Shown here: piece by piece, positions 17,826 through 25,718 of the stretch
Numbering within the stretch: the stretch's first letter is position 1
How the letters are laid out: each line of letters starts with the position of its first letter
Origin: Paracoccaceae bacterium
GTDB taxonomy: Bacteria; Pseudomonadota; Alphaproteobacteria; Rhodobacterales; Rhodobacteraceae
Direction of reading: 5' to 3'
Assembly (NCBI GenBank): GCA_011389955.1
Contig: JAABTI010000002.1
Location: forward strand, 1-37,658
Length of the DNA: 37,658 bases
Program-made: the position numbers and the translations under genes
Notes under the pieces: generated by a model
The model's database searches: none
Told to the model about the DNA's origin: nothing
The model's input: the letters and a program-made list of their open reading frames with translations, nothing else

Positions 17826-19928
17826 ATGTCCGATACCCATCAGGTAAACGATCTGATCTCGATCGAAATGGAGGGCGACACCGCCCTGATTCGCATCGAC
17901 AATCCGCCGGTGAACGCCACGGGACAGGTCGTGCGACAGGGGCTGGACGAAGCGGTGGCCAGGCTCGACGCCGATGCGGCGGTCAAGGCGATTGCGATTT
18001 ACGGGGCCGGGCGCACCTTCGTCGCGGGCGCGGATATCAAGGAATTCGGAAAACCCCCGCAGCCGCCGGCGCTGCCCGAGGTCTACGACCGGATCGAGGC
18101 CTGCGAAACGCCCGTGGTCACCGTGATGCACGGCACCGCGCTGGGCGGGGGGCTGGAACTGGCGCTGGCGACCCATGCGCGCGTCGGCATCGATGGGTTG
18201 CGCGTGGGCCTGCCAGAGGTCGCGCTGGGCCTGCTGCCGGGGGCTGGCGGCACGCAGCGCCTGCCGCGCCTCACCGGGATTCCCTTTGCTCTGGATGCCT
18301 GTCTGTCCGGCCGGCACGTGCCCGCGCAGGAGGCGCTGGAGGCCGGCGTGATCGACCGGCTGGAAGCGGGCGAGCCGCGCGACGTCGCATTGAAGACGGC
18401 ACAGGACGCAGCCAGCGGCGTGCTGAAGACGCGGCGCACCGGCGATCTGGAGGTGACGCCTGACGAGGCGGCGTTGCGCGAAACGGAGGAGAAACTGCGC
18501 CAGACGCAGCCGCTGTTGTTCTCGCCCCACAAGATCGTGGAATGCATCCGCGTCGCAAGCGAGACACCGCTGGCCGAGGGCCTGAAATTCGAACGCGCGG
18601 CATTCATGGAATGCATGGACACGCCGCAGCGCGCCGGGCTGATTCATGCCTTTTTCGGAGAACGCGCCGTCAGCAACATCCCCGAGGCCAAGGGCGAAGC
18701 GCGCCCCATCGACAAGGTCGGCATCATCGGCGGCGGCACGATGGGATCGGGGATTGCCACCGCATGCCTGCTGGCCGGTCTGCCGGTTCGCATGGTCGAG
18801 GTGGCGCAGGAAGGCCTGGATCGCGGCATCGCCACGATAACCGGAAACATCGACGGCGCCGTCAAGCGCGGCAAGCTGCCCGCCGACAAGCGCGACGCGA
18901 CGCTGGCGATGCTGGAGCCATCCCTGCAGATGGAGGATCTGGCCGATGTGGACCTGGTGGTCGAGGCCGTGTTCGAGGACATGGACGTGAAGAAGGAAAT
19001 CTTCGGCAAGCTCGACAAGATCTGCAAACCCGGCGCGATCATGGCGTCGAACACCTCTTACCTCGATGTCAACGAGATCGCCGCCGCTACATCGCGCCCC
19101 GCCGACGTGCTGGGCCTGCATTTCTTCAGCCCCGCGCACGTGATGCGCCTGCTGGAAATCGTGGTGGCCGACAAGACCGCGCCGGACGTGGTGGCGACGG
19201 GCTTCGCCCTGGCCAAGCGGCTGAAGAAGGTCGGCGTGCGTGCCGGGGTGTGCGACGGATTCATTGGCAACCGCATCCTGTCGCATTACGGCAAGGAGGC
19301 GGCCTATCTGGTCCTCGACGGGGCTTCGCCGCAACAGGTGGACAGTGCCCTTGAAGGGTTCGGGTTCGCCATGGGGCCGCACAAGGTGGGCGACCTGGCC
19401 GGGCTGGATATCGGCTGGGCCAACCGCAAACGGAAAGCGGACAACCGCGACCCGAACGAACGCTACGCCGGGGCGGTGGCCGATCGCATTTGCGAACAGG
19501 GCTGGTTCGGGCGCAAGACCGGCAAGGGCTACTACGTCTACGAGGGCAAGGATGTCCGGCCGAACCCGGATGTCGCCCCCATCATCGAGCGGGAGCGGCA
19601 AGAGGCCGGCATCACTCCGCGTGAATTCACCGACCAGGAGATCGTGGATCGCTACATGACGGCGATGATTTCCGAGGCCGCGCGCGTTGTCGAGGATGGC
19701 ATCGCAAAGCGCCCGCTGGACGTGGATATGGTGCTGCTGTTCGGCTACGGATTCCCGCGGTTCCGGGGCGGGCCACTGCACTATGCCGACACGATCGGAG
19801 CAGCCGAACTGGTGCGCCGGATCGAGGGCTATGCGCAGGAGGATCCGCACTATTGGCAGGTTCCCGACATTCTGCGCCGCATGGCCGCGGACGGCACGAC
19901 ATTCGCAGACATGAACAAGGGGGCCTGA
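17826..19928 (+). CDS. Bifunctional enoyl-CoA hydratase / 3-hydroxyacyl-CoA dehydrogenase (FadJ/MFE-1 type)
   Basis: Cytoplasmic beta-oxidation enzyme that hydrates 2-trans-enoyl-CoA and oxidises the (S)-3-hydroxyacyl-CoA product. Seen: an N-terminal crotonase domain with oxyanion-hole segments AGADIKEF and GTALGGGLELALA, catalytic glutamates Glu111 and Glu131 (in LPEVALGLLPGAGGTQRLPRLTG), a linker to about residue 295, a Rossmann domain with GGGTMGSGIA (302-311), the 3-hydroxyacyl-CoA dehydrogenase catalytic pair His432 in LHFFSPAH and Glu444, and two C-terminal dehydrogenase domains (GVCDGFIGNRILSHYGKEA; ARVVEDGIAKRPLDVDMVLLFGYGFPRFRGGPLHYAD). At 700 aa it matches the FadJ/peroxisomal MFE-1 layout. 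It is followed after 1 nt by an acyl-CoA dehydrogenase gene. No thiolase lies in this operon. Confidence 0.93.
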   Translation: MSDTHQVNDLISIEMEGDTALIRIDNPPVNATGQVVRQGLDEAVARLDADAAVKAIAIYGAGRTFVAGADIKEFGKPPQPPALPEVYDRIEACETPVVTVMHGTALGGGLELALATHARVGIDGLRVGLPEVALGLLPGAGGTQRLPRLTGIPFALDACLSGRHVPAQEALEAGVIDRLEAGEPRDVALKTAQDAASGVLKTRRTGDLEVTPDEAALRETEEKLRQTQPLLFSPHKIVECIRVASETPLAEGLKFERAAFMECMDTPQRAGLIHAFFGERAVSNIPEAKGEARPIDKVGIIGGGTMGSGIATACLLAGLPVRMVEVAQEGLDRGIATITGNIDGAVKRGKLPADKRDATLAMLEPSLQMEDLADVDLVVEAVFEDMDVKKEIFGKLDKICKPGAIMASNTSYLDVNEIAAATSRPADVLGLHFFSPAHVMRLLEIVVADKTAPDVVATGFALAKRLKKVGVRAGVCDGFIGNRILSHYGKEAAYLVLDGASPQQVDSALEGFGFAMGPHKVGDLAGLDIGWANRKRKADNRDPNERYAGAVADRICEQGWFGRKTGKGYYVYEGKDVRPNPDVAPIIERERQEAGITPREFTDQEIVDRYMTAMISEAARVVEDGIAKRPLDVDMVLLFGYGFPRFRGGPLHYADTIGAAELVRRIEGYAQEDPHYWQVPDILRRMAADGTTFADMNKGA

Positions 19929-19929
19929 C

Positions 19930-21117
19930 ATGGACCTGAGCTATTCACCCGAAGACCGCGCCTTCCAGGAGGAGGTGCGCGGATGGCTGGCCGACAACCT
20001 GCCCGCCCATATTTCCGATGCCGTGCGTTCCGGCGGCGAGCTGACCAAACCGATGATGGAGGAGTGGCACGTGCTGCTCAATTCCCGGGGGTGGCTGGCC
20101 ACGACATGGCCGGAGGAATTCGGCGGCCCGGGCTGGACCCCGGTGCAGAAGCACATCTTCGAAGAGGAGTGCTGCCGCGCCTATGCGCCGCGCATCGTGC
20201 CTTTCGGCGTCAACATGCTGGGGCCGGTCCTGATAAAGTTCGGGACCACCCAACAGCAGGAGCACTACCTGCCGCGCATCCTTGATGGCACCGACTGGTG
20301 GTGCCAGGGCTATTCCGAGCCGGGCGCCGGTAGCGATCTGGCCAGCCTGAAAACCCGCGCTGTGCGCGATGGCGACGAGTATGTCATCAACGGGCAAAAG
20401 ACCTGGACGACGCTGGGCCAGCACGCGAACAAGATCTTCTGCCTGGTGCGCACCGACCCGGATGTCAAACAGCAGGAAGGCATTTCCTTTGTCCTGGTAG
20501 ACCTGGACACACCGGGGATCGAGATGCGCCCGATCCGCCTGATCGAGGGCGGACACGAGGTCAACGAGGTGTTTTTCACCGATGTGCGCGTGCCTGTCGC
20601 CAACCTGGTGGGCGAGGAAAACAAGGGCTGGACCATCGCCAAGTTCCTGCTCAGCCATGAACGCACGGGCATCGCCGGCGTGGGCTTTTCCATGCAGGCG
20701 CTGGAAGAGGTCAAGGCGCTGGCGCGCAAGGTGCGGCGCGGGTCGGGGCGGTTGATCGACGATCCGCTGTTCGCCGCGCGCATCGCGCAGGCCGAGATCG
20801 ACCTGGAGGCGATGAAGATCACCAACCTGCGGATGCTGTTCAAGGCGCAGGAACAGGGTGCGCCCGGCCCCGAAACCTCGATCCTCAAGATCAAGGGCAC
20901 CGTGATCCACCAGGAAATGAAGGATCTGGCGCGCCGGGCGCTGGGGCCTATGGCGGCACCGTTTCCCGGCCATGTCAGCGATGGCAACATCCTGTTCGGG
21001 CCCGAGGACACGGCGAACAACGCGGCGCGCTATTTCAACAACCGCAAGACCTCGATCTTCGGTGGATCGAACGAGATCCAGCGCAATATCCTGACCAAGA
21101 CCATGCTGGAGCTGTAA
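19930..21117 (+). CDS. Acyl-CoA dehydrogenase (large subunit-like)
   Basis: FAD-dependent acyl-CoA dehydrogenase that introduces the alpha-beta double bond. Seen: 395 aa; the N-terminal helical domain ends in WPEEFGGPGWTPVQKHIFEEE; FAD-binding QGYSEPGAGSDLASLKTRAV and VINGQKTWTT; mid-domain LVDLDTPGIEMRPIRLIEGGHEVNEVFFTDVRVP; and C-terminal GGSNEIQRNILTKTMLEL. The residue aligned with the medium-chain enzyme's catalytic Glu (YEGTS) is Gly here (FGGSN), so the base is probably elsewhere, for example the Glu of LSHERTG as in isovaleryl-type enzymes. It starts 1 nt after the fadJ-like stop and lies 3 nt before a second, shorter ACAD gene, suggesting a heteromeric enzyme. Confidence 0.93.
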   Translation: MDLSYSPEDRAFQEEVRGWLADNLPAHISDAVRSGGELTKPMMEEWHVLLNSRGWLATTWPEEFGGPGWTPVQKHIFEEECCRAYAPRIVPFGVNMLGPVLIKFGTTQQQEHYLPRILDGTDWWCQGYSEPGAGSDLASLKTRAVRDGDEYVINGQKTWTTLGQHANKIFCLVRTDPDVKQQEGISFVLVDLDTPGIEMRPIRLIEGGHEVNEVFFTDVRVPVANLVGEENKGWTIAKFLLSHERTGIAGVGFSMQALEEVKALARKVRRGSGRLIDDPLFAARIAQAEIDLEAMKITNLRMLFKAQEQGAPGPETSILKIKGTVIHQEMKDLARRALGPMAAPFPGHVSDGNILFGPEDTANNAARYFNNRKTSIFGGSNEIQRNILTKTMLEL

Positions 21118-21120
21118 GCG

Positions 21121-22194
21121 ATGGATTTCAATCTGACCGATGATCGCCGGATGCTGGCCGACACGCTGGCGCGCTACCTGGCTGACAAGTACACCATCGA
21201 GCACCGCAACGCGGTGGCCTATGACCTGCCATGCCATGACCCGGCGAAGTGGGACGAACTGGCCGAACTGGGCGCGCTTTATGCGCTGGCCCCGGAGCAG
21301 GCTGGCGGTTTTGGCGGGACCGGCTTCGATATCTCGGTGGTATTCGAAGCTCTGGGGCGCGCGCTGTGCCCCGAGCCGGTATTGGCGGCATTGCTGTCCT
21401 CGCGCCTGCTGGGCGCGGCGGGGGCAGATCAGGAACCGCTGCTGACCGGCGCGACGAAATACGCCGCCGCCCTGTCCGAGCCGGACGCGCCCTACGAGAT
21501 TGCCGATATCGCCTGCACGGCCGAGCCCCGCGGCGAAGGGCACGTCCTGTCGGGGCGCAAGACGGCCGTCTATGGCGGACAGGTGGCCGATAAGTTTCTG
21601 GTCGCGGCGCGGCTGGACGGCAAGATCGCGTTGTTCGAGGTGCAGGCCCGCGATGCGCAGGTGGTCGGCTATGCCATGATCGACGGCGGCGGCGCGGCGG
21701 AACTTTTGCTGGATGACACGTCCGCCCGGCTTCTGATCGCGGATGCCGCGGCACCCATCGAGGCGGCGCAGAATGCCGCGATCGTGGCGCTTTGCGCCGA
21801 GGCCGTGGGCGCCATGGAGGTGACCCACGACACGACGGTCGATTACATGCGCCAGCGTAAGCAGTTCGGCGTGCCGATCGGCAAGTTCCAGGTGCTGCAA
21901 CATCGCGCGGTCGACATGTTGACCGAGATCGAGCAAGCCCGCTCCATCACCATCAAGGCGGCGGCGGAACTGGACGGCCCGCAGGCTTCGCGCTTTGCCG
22001 CTATGGCCAAGAACATGATCGGTCGTGCCGCGCGGCTGGTGTCCGAGGAATCGATCCAGATGCATGGCGGCATCGCGATGACGTGGGAATACCCCGTGTC
22101 GCACTACGCCAAGCGTCTGGTGATGCTGGATCATCAGCTTGGCGATACGGATCATCACCTGTCTAGGGTGATGGCGGAAAACGCGGCCGCCTGA
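21121..22194 (+). CDS. Acyl-CoA dehydrogenase, short partner subunit
   Basis: Acyl-CoA dehydrogenase-family protein of 357 aa, shorter than the usual 380-400. Seen: MDFNLTDDRRMLADTLARYLADKY at the N-terminus, LAPEQAGGFGGTGFDISVVFEALGRALCPEPVLA, then a mid-region with little of the typical FAD/acyl-CoA loop (no clear SEPGAGSD motif; instead LSEPDAPYEIADIAC), VDYMRQRKQFGVPIGKFQVLQHRAVDM and QMHGGIAMTWEYPVSHYAKRL. The gene pair is tightly linked (3 nt), an arrangement known from actinobacterial steroid-side-chain ACADs that work as alpha2beta2 heterotetramers. I infer the same here; it could also be an independent short homodimer or homotetramer. Confidence 0.88.
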   Translation: MDFNLTDDRRMLADTLARYLADKYTIEHRNAVAYDLPCHDPAKWDELAELGALYALAPEQAGGFGGTGFDISVVFEALGRALCPEPVLAALLSSRLLGAAGADQEPLLTGATKYAAALSEPDAPYEIADIACTAEPRGEGHVLSGRKTAVYGGQVADKFLVAARLDGKIALFEVQARDAQVVGYAMIDGGGAAELLLDDTSARLLIADAAAPIEAAQNAAIVALCAEAVGAMEVTHDTTVDYMRQRKQFGVPIGKFQVLQHRAVDMLTEIEQARSITIKAAAELDGPQASRFAAMAKNMIGRAARLVSEESIQMHGGIAMTWEYPVSHYAKRLVMLDHQLGDTDHHLSRVMAENAAA

Positions 22195-22272
22195 TCAGTC
22201 ATGCGGGGGCGCCACTCGCGCGGAGCCCCCCGTGCTGCCGATGGCCGACCGGGCGATCCCGTTGCCGGCGGC

Positions 22273-22764
22273 CTAGGCGATATCGCCGGCATCGGCGCTA
22301 CTGGCATTAAGCAACCCGTAGCGTTCCGCGCCGAGGTTCTCGTAGAGTTCAAGCTGCGTTTCGAGGTAGTCAATATGGCCTTCCTCGTCGGCGATCAGTT
22401 CCTCGAACAGGTTCTTGGAGACGTAATCGCCCACCGAATCGCAGTGGTCGCGCGCCGTGATGTAAAGGTTGCGCGCGTCGTGTTCGGCGGCGAGATCCGC
22501 CTCGAGCGTTTCCTTCAGCGTTTCGCCGATCCTGAGGCTGTCCAGCTTTTGCAGGTTCGGATGACCCTCCAGGAAAATGATGCGTTCGATCAGCTTGTCG
22601 GCATGATGCATCTCTTCGATGCTTTCCTCGCGCGACTTCGCAGCGGTCTTGCCGTATCCCCAGTCCTCTTGCAGGCGGTAGTGCAGCCAATACTGGCTGA
22701 CGGCTGTCAGTTCACTGCGCAGCGCCTGATTCAGATAATCGATGACTGTCTTGTCGCCTTTCAT
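22273..22764 (-). CDS. bfr: Bacterioferritin
   Basis: Haem-containing iron-storage protein that assembles as a 24-mer and oxidises and stores iron. Seen, from the chosen start: all canonical ferroxidase ligands at E. coli numbering (Glu18, Glu51, His54, Glu94, Glu127, His130), Tyr25, and the haem-axial Met52 (EEMHHADK). The length of 163 aa is normal. The ORF track begins at 22827, but ATG at 22764 ([13 protein letters not shown]) has AGGAG 6 nt upstream; the in-frame ATG at 22770 sits directly on the Shine-Dalgarno and is unlikely. Its 5' end lies inside the 3' end of bfd (53-nt overlap), so translation is probably coupled. It ends convergent with the short ACAD gene. Confidence 0.96.
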   Translation of the reverse strand: MKGDKTVIDYLNQALRSELTAVSQYWLHYRLQEDWGYGKTAAKSREESIEEMHHADKLIERIIFLEGHPNLQKLDSLRIGETLKETLEADLAAEHDARNLYITARDHCDSVGDYVSKNLFEELIADEEGHIDYLETQLELYENLGAERYGLLNASSADAGDIA

Positions 22765-23011
22765 TTGCATCTCCTGCGTTTGAGGCGCGGCGCGCCCTGA
22801 CGCCGCGCGAAAGGATGGGCACCTCAAGACTATCGCATGAGCGCATCGTGTCTAGGAAAAGAGGCAGACACCCGCCGCAATCCGCCTTCTTGCCGAGCGC
22901 GTGGTAGATCTTGCCGGGCGTGATCAGGGCATGGGAATCGGACCTGCGCATCCAGTCGACGGCGGCGCGGATGTCGTGATCGGTGATCGACATGCAATGA
23001 CAGACAATCAT
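22712..23011 (-). CDS. bfd: Bacterioferritin-associated ferredoxin
   Basis: Small [2Fe-2S] protein that reduces the bacterioferritin core so iron can be released. Seen: the N-terminal [18 protein letters not shown] with Cys4 and Cys6 and the second pair CGGC (Cys45, Cys48), the BFD-like Fer2 pattern. The CxC to CxxC spacing (38 residues) is about seven residues longer than in E. coli Bfd, and the ORF has a long basic tail ([29 protein letters not shown]) that runs through the bfr Shine-Dalgarno and 53 nt into bfr. It is the first gene of bfd-bfr, preceded by a TGA-N9-TCA element. Function is well supported by motif and neighbour; whether the tail is present in the mature protein is unknown. 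Confidence 0.9.
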   Translation of the reverse strand: MIVCHCMSITDHDIRAAVDWMRRSDSHALITPGKIYHALGKKADCGGCLPLFLDTMRSCDSLEVPILSRGVRARRASNAGDANERRQDSHRLSESGAAQ

Positions 23012-23074
23012 TGGCGAACTCCTGAACGTGTGGCCATGACCGATTGTGGTGCTGGCCGGTGAGTCCCATATAGT

Positions 23075-23089
23075 TGACTAAAAATATCA
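23075..23089. promoter_or_regulatory. Iron-responsive operator candidate (TGA-N9-TCA) upstream of bfd-bfr
   Basis: The sequence TGA-ctaaaaata-TCA matches the palindromic IRO-box type bound by RirA and related Rrf2 regulators in alphaproteobacteria. It lies 64 nt upstream of the bfd start, in the AT-rich stretch between a possible -10 (TATATG, minus strand 23072-23067) and a weak -35, where repressor binding would block transcription. It is the only such element I noticed in the 170-nt gap. Confidence 0.5.
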
Positions 23090-23181
23090 GATAAAGTGTA
23101 AAATTCCCGTATCGGCGTGATTTCGAAAAAACGGCGCCCGGCGGGGCCGGGCGCTTGATGGTCGCGAAGGGCAGGGAAGGC

Positions 23182-24222
23182 TCAGACCAGCTTGACGATC
23201 TGCTTGCCGAAGTTGCGGCCCTTCAGCATCCCGATGAAGGCGTCGGGCGCGTTTTCCAGGCCCTCGGCGATATCTTCCTGGATGCCGATCTCGCCCGCCG
23301 CGACCTTGGGGCCGATTTCCGACAGGAACTTCGGGTAGTGGTGGAACTGGTCCGAGATGATGAAGCCGTGCACATGCAACCGGTTCACCAGGATCGTGCG
23401 CCACAACTTGGGCAGGTTGTCCTTGTCCCCGCCGGCATTGGCGCCAAGGCCGCCAGCGTTGTACCAGCTTATCATGCCGCAAACCGGGATGCGCCCGCCC
23501 ACGTTCATCAGCGGCAGCACGCCCTCCAGAACCTTGCCACCGACGTTTTCGAAATAGATGTCGATGCCGTCGGGGCAGGCTTCGGCCAGCGCCGCGCGCA
23601 TTTCCTTGCCGTCCGCGTATGCGCGGTGATCCAGGCAGGCGTCAAATCCGAACTTGTCGGTGGCCAATGCGCATTTTTCCGGGCCGCCCGCGATGCCGAC
23701 CACGCGACAGCCCTGCGCCTTGGCGACTTGCCCGACCATCGAGCCCACAGGGCCGGTGGCGGCGGCAACGACAACGGTTTCGCCCTTTTGCGGCTTGCCG
23801 TATTCGGTCAGGCCGAACCACCCGGTGAAACCGGGCATGCCCAGCACGCCCAACGCGGCGGTCAGGGGGCCGTGCGCGGGGTCGAGCTTGCGCAACTCGC
23901 GCGCGGGAAGGCATCCGTGGCTGGCCCAGCCGAACATGCCGAAGGCGTAGTCGCCCGGTGCGAAGGCATCCGATTTCGACGCGATCACCTCGCCCACGGC
24001 GCCGCCTTCCATGGTGCCGCCGACGGGCACCGGCGTGGCATAGGACTTTGCGTCATCCATACGCCCCCGCATGTAGGGATCAAGCGACATGAAATGCACC
24101 TTGACCAGAACCTCGCCCTCGGCGGGTTCGGGCATGGCGATCTCTTCGAGGCGGAAATCATCGGGCACTGGCGCGCCATCGGGACGGCGGGCCAGGGCGA
24201 TCCGTTGCATCGTGTCGGTCAT
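23182..24222 (-). CDS. NADP-dependent medium-chain (zinc-independent) oxidoreductase
   Basis: MDR-superfamily reductase of the NADP-dependent alkenal/enone reductase branch (YncB/CurA/LTB4-dehydrogenase-like). Seen: 346 aa; N-terminal RIALARRPDGAPVPDDFRLEEIAMPEPAEGEVLVKVHFMSLDPYMRGRM, typical of this branch; nucleotide-binding VAAATGPVGSMVGQVAKAQGCRVVGIAGG; and DIYFENVGGKVLEGVLPLMNVGGRIPVCG. No structural or catalytic zinc-cysteine sets are seen, as expected. Family members reduce alpha-beta-unsaturated ketones or aldehydes. It is the last gene of the 11-gene catabolic operon, 30 nt after the thioesterase gene. It could reduce an unsaturated intermediate or detoxify an enone; the substrate is unknown. 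Confidence 0.88.
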   Translation of the reverse strand: MTDTMQRIALARRPDGAPVPDDFRLEEIAMPEPAEGEVLVKVHFMSLDPYMRGRMDDAKSYATPVPVGGTMEGGAVGEVIASKSDAFAPGDYAFGMFGWASHGCLPARELRKLDPAHGPLTAALGVLGMPGFTGWFGLTEYGKPQKGETVVVAAATGPVGSMVGQVAKAQGCRVVGIAGGPEKCALATDKFGFDACLDHRAYADGKEMRAALAEACPDGIDIYFENVGGKVLEGVLPLMNVGGRIPVCGMISWYNAGGLGANAGGDKDNLPKLWRTILVNRLHVHGFIISDQFHHYPKFLSEIGPKVAAGEIGIQEDIAEGLENAPDAFIGMLKGRNFGKQIVKLV

Positions 24223-24252
24223 GTCGTTTCCTTCTCTGTTGCGGTGTCGTGT

Positions 24253-24663
24253 TCAACTCCGGTACCGGAACACGCCCGTGCCGGTCGCGACGACGGTTCC
24301 GTCCTCGTCGGTAATCTTGCCTTCGGCGAAGAATGTCTTGCGCCCCCCGCCGGTGCGGTGCCCCGCGGCAAGCAACAGACCGCCACGCGCCTGCCCCAGG
24401 TAGTTGACGTTGAGCGACAGCGTCATCGCCAGCCGCGGGGCTTTCTTGTCGCCGGTGTAGCAGCCGGCAAAGCCCATGGCCGAGTCCAGCATCGCGGCGT
24501 GGACCCCGCCGTGAGGAATGCCGTAGCGGTTCATCAGCTCGGGCGAGAGGGGCAATTCCAGGCGGCAGTAATCCGGGCTCCATGCCGCGAAGGAAAACCC
24601 CAGGTGACTCTGGAACGGGTAGGGGGCCTCGACGATGTCGGGGTCAAGCTCGGACGTGGTCAT
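24253..24663 (-). CDS. PaaI-family hotdog thioesterase
   Basis: Predicted acyl-CoA thioesterase of the PaaI/4HBT-II hotdog family. Seen: 136 aa; the hotdog helix motif GIPHGGVHAAMLDSAMGFAG (HGG at 51-53, Asp60 as likely catalytic acid), then LAMTLSLNVNYLGQARGGLLLAAGHRTGGGRKTFFAEGKITDEDGTVVATGTGVFRYR, the beta-strand pattern of the fold. In aromatic and fatty-acid degradation operons such enzymes typically release dead-end acyl-CoAs and recycle CoA. It lies 10 nt downstream of the kinase-like gene and 30 nt upstream of the MDR gene. The substrate cannot be inferred. Confidence 0.88.
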   Translation of the reverse strand: MTTSELDPDIVEAPYPFQSHLGFSFAAWSPDYCRLELPLSPELMNRYGIPHGGVHAAMLDSAMGFAGCYTGDKKAPRLAMTLSLNVNYLGQARGGLLLAAGHRTGGGRKTFFAEGKITDEDGTVVATGTGVFRYRS

Positions 24664-24673
24664 TGATGCCTCT

Positions 24674-25708
24674 TCATACGGTCTTGGCGGCCTTCAGGCC
24701 GGCCTCGGCAAACTGGGGAACGAAACTGCCCAGCTTGCGGGCGCGTTCGGGATTCGAGGCATTACCGTCAAGCGCGCGTTTCAGCACGCCCTGCAAAATG
24801 CCGCCCATGCGGAAGAACGCAAAGGCAAGGTAGAATCCGAAACCGTCGATTCCGGGAATGCCGCGCCGGGCGCAATAGGCCTCGATGAATTCCTCGTCGG
24901 TCATCAGCCCCTCGGCCTTGCGGTCCACACCGGCCAGTCCGCGCCCCTCGGCGCCCGGCGGCATCGCCCATTGCATGATGACGGCGGCCAGGTCGGCATA
25001 GGGATGGCCGGTGGTGGACAGTTCCCAATCCAGCACCGCGGCACAGCGGGGGGCATCGGTGGCAAACAGCATGTTGTCGATGCGGTAGTCGCCATGCACC
25101 AGGGTGCGCTGCCCGTCATCGGCGGGCACGTTGGCGTCAAGCCACGCGATCAACTCTTCCATCGCCTCGATATGCTGGGTTGCGCTGGCGCGGTATTGCT
25201 TGGTCCAGCGGTCGATCTGGCGGCGGTAATAGTTCCCGCCCGGCCCGTAGTCATCAAGCCCGGTTTCGACCAGATCGACATCGTGAATCGCACACAGGAC
25301 GCGGTTCATCTCGTCCATGATCGGGCGACGGTCGGGCAGCGGCAGATCGGGCAGGCGGGGGTCGTCGAAATGCCGCCCCGGCACCTCGTCCATCACGTAG
25401 AAGGGCGAGCCGATCACGCTGTCGTCTTCGCAAAGAACGTGCATCTTCGGCACCGGGACGTCGGTTTCAAACAGGGCCTTCTGCACGCGAAATTCCCGTT
25501 CCACCGCATGTGCGGATTTCAGAAGCACGCCCGGCGGCTTGCGCCGCAGCACGTAACGCCCCGAGGGCGTTACCATCCGGTAGGTGGGGTTGGATTGCCC
25601 GACTTCGAATTTCTCCGCTTCTATGGGGCCGGAGAATCCGGGCATGTGCTGTTCGAGCCACGTGGCAACCGCGTCGGTATCGAGCCGGGAAGAAGGGGTA
25701 TCGGTCAT
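24674..25708 (-). CDS. ACAD10/11-type APH-fold phosphotransferase (LvaA/FadE36-like)
   Basis: Aminoglycoside-phosphotransferase-fold kinase of the ACAD10/ACAD11-associated group, including mycobacterial FadE36 and Pseudomonas LvaA. Seen: 344 aa; FEVGQSNPTYRMVTPSGRYVLRRKPPGVLLKSAHAVEREFRVQKAL (N-lobe with the RRKPPG and AHAVERE hallmarks of this group); YVMDEVPGRHF hinge; Brenner catalytic loop HGDYRIDN (205-212, Asp207); metal-binding DWE (Asp227) in AVLDWELSTTGHPYADLA. All kinase residues look intact. Human ACAD10/11 and LvaA are known to phosphorylate 4-hydroxyacyl-CoAs so that an acyl-CoA dehydrogenase domain can eliminate phosphate. Here the gene shares an operon with two ACADs and a histidine-phosphatase-fold protein, supporting a similar role. 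Specificity is inference. Confidence 0.88.
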   Translation of the reverse strand: MTDTPSSRLDTDAVATWLEQHMPGFSGPIEAEKFEVGQSNPTYRMVTPSGRYVLRRKPPGVLLKSAHAVEREFRVQKALFETDVPVPKMHVLCEDDSVIGSPFYVMDEVPGRHFDDPRLPDLPLPDRRPIMDEMNRVLCAIHDVDLVETGLDDYGPGGNYYRRQIDRWTKQYRASATQHIEAMEELIAWLDANVPADDGQRTLVHGDYRIDNMLFATDAPRCAAVLDWELSTTGHPYADLAAVIMQWAMPPGAEGRGLAGVDRKAEGLMTDEEFIEAYCARRGIPGIDGFGFYLAFAFFRMGGILQGVLKRALDGNASNPERARKLGSFVPQFAEAGLKAAKTV

Positions 25709-25718
25709 GTCGGGCCTT

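Noticed and set aside
17751-19931. A 726-aa open frame on the minus strand opposite the fadJ-like gene.
   Set aside because: It mirrors the GC-rich codon structure of the real gene, is rich in His, Arg, Gly and Gln without any domain, and has no operon or ribosome-binding context. The plus-strand protein has clear catalytic motifs throughout.
19945-22158. A 737-aa minus-strand open frame spanning both ACAD genes.
   Set aside because: It crosses two well-defined plus-strand genes with complete family motifs and shows only shadow composition.
22205-22231. Hairpin GGGGGC ... GCCCCC between the convergent short ACAD and bfr genes, considered as a terminator.
   Set aside because: Loop of about 14 nt and no T-tract on either strand; support is too weak to list as a feature.
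23155-24666. A 503-aa plus-strand open frame opposite the MDR and thioesterase genes.
   Set aside because: Spans two real minus-strand genes with recognised motifs and has no domain content of its own.
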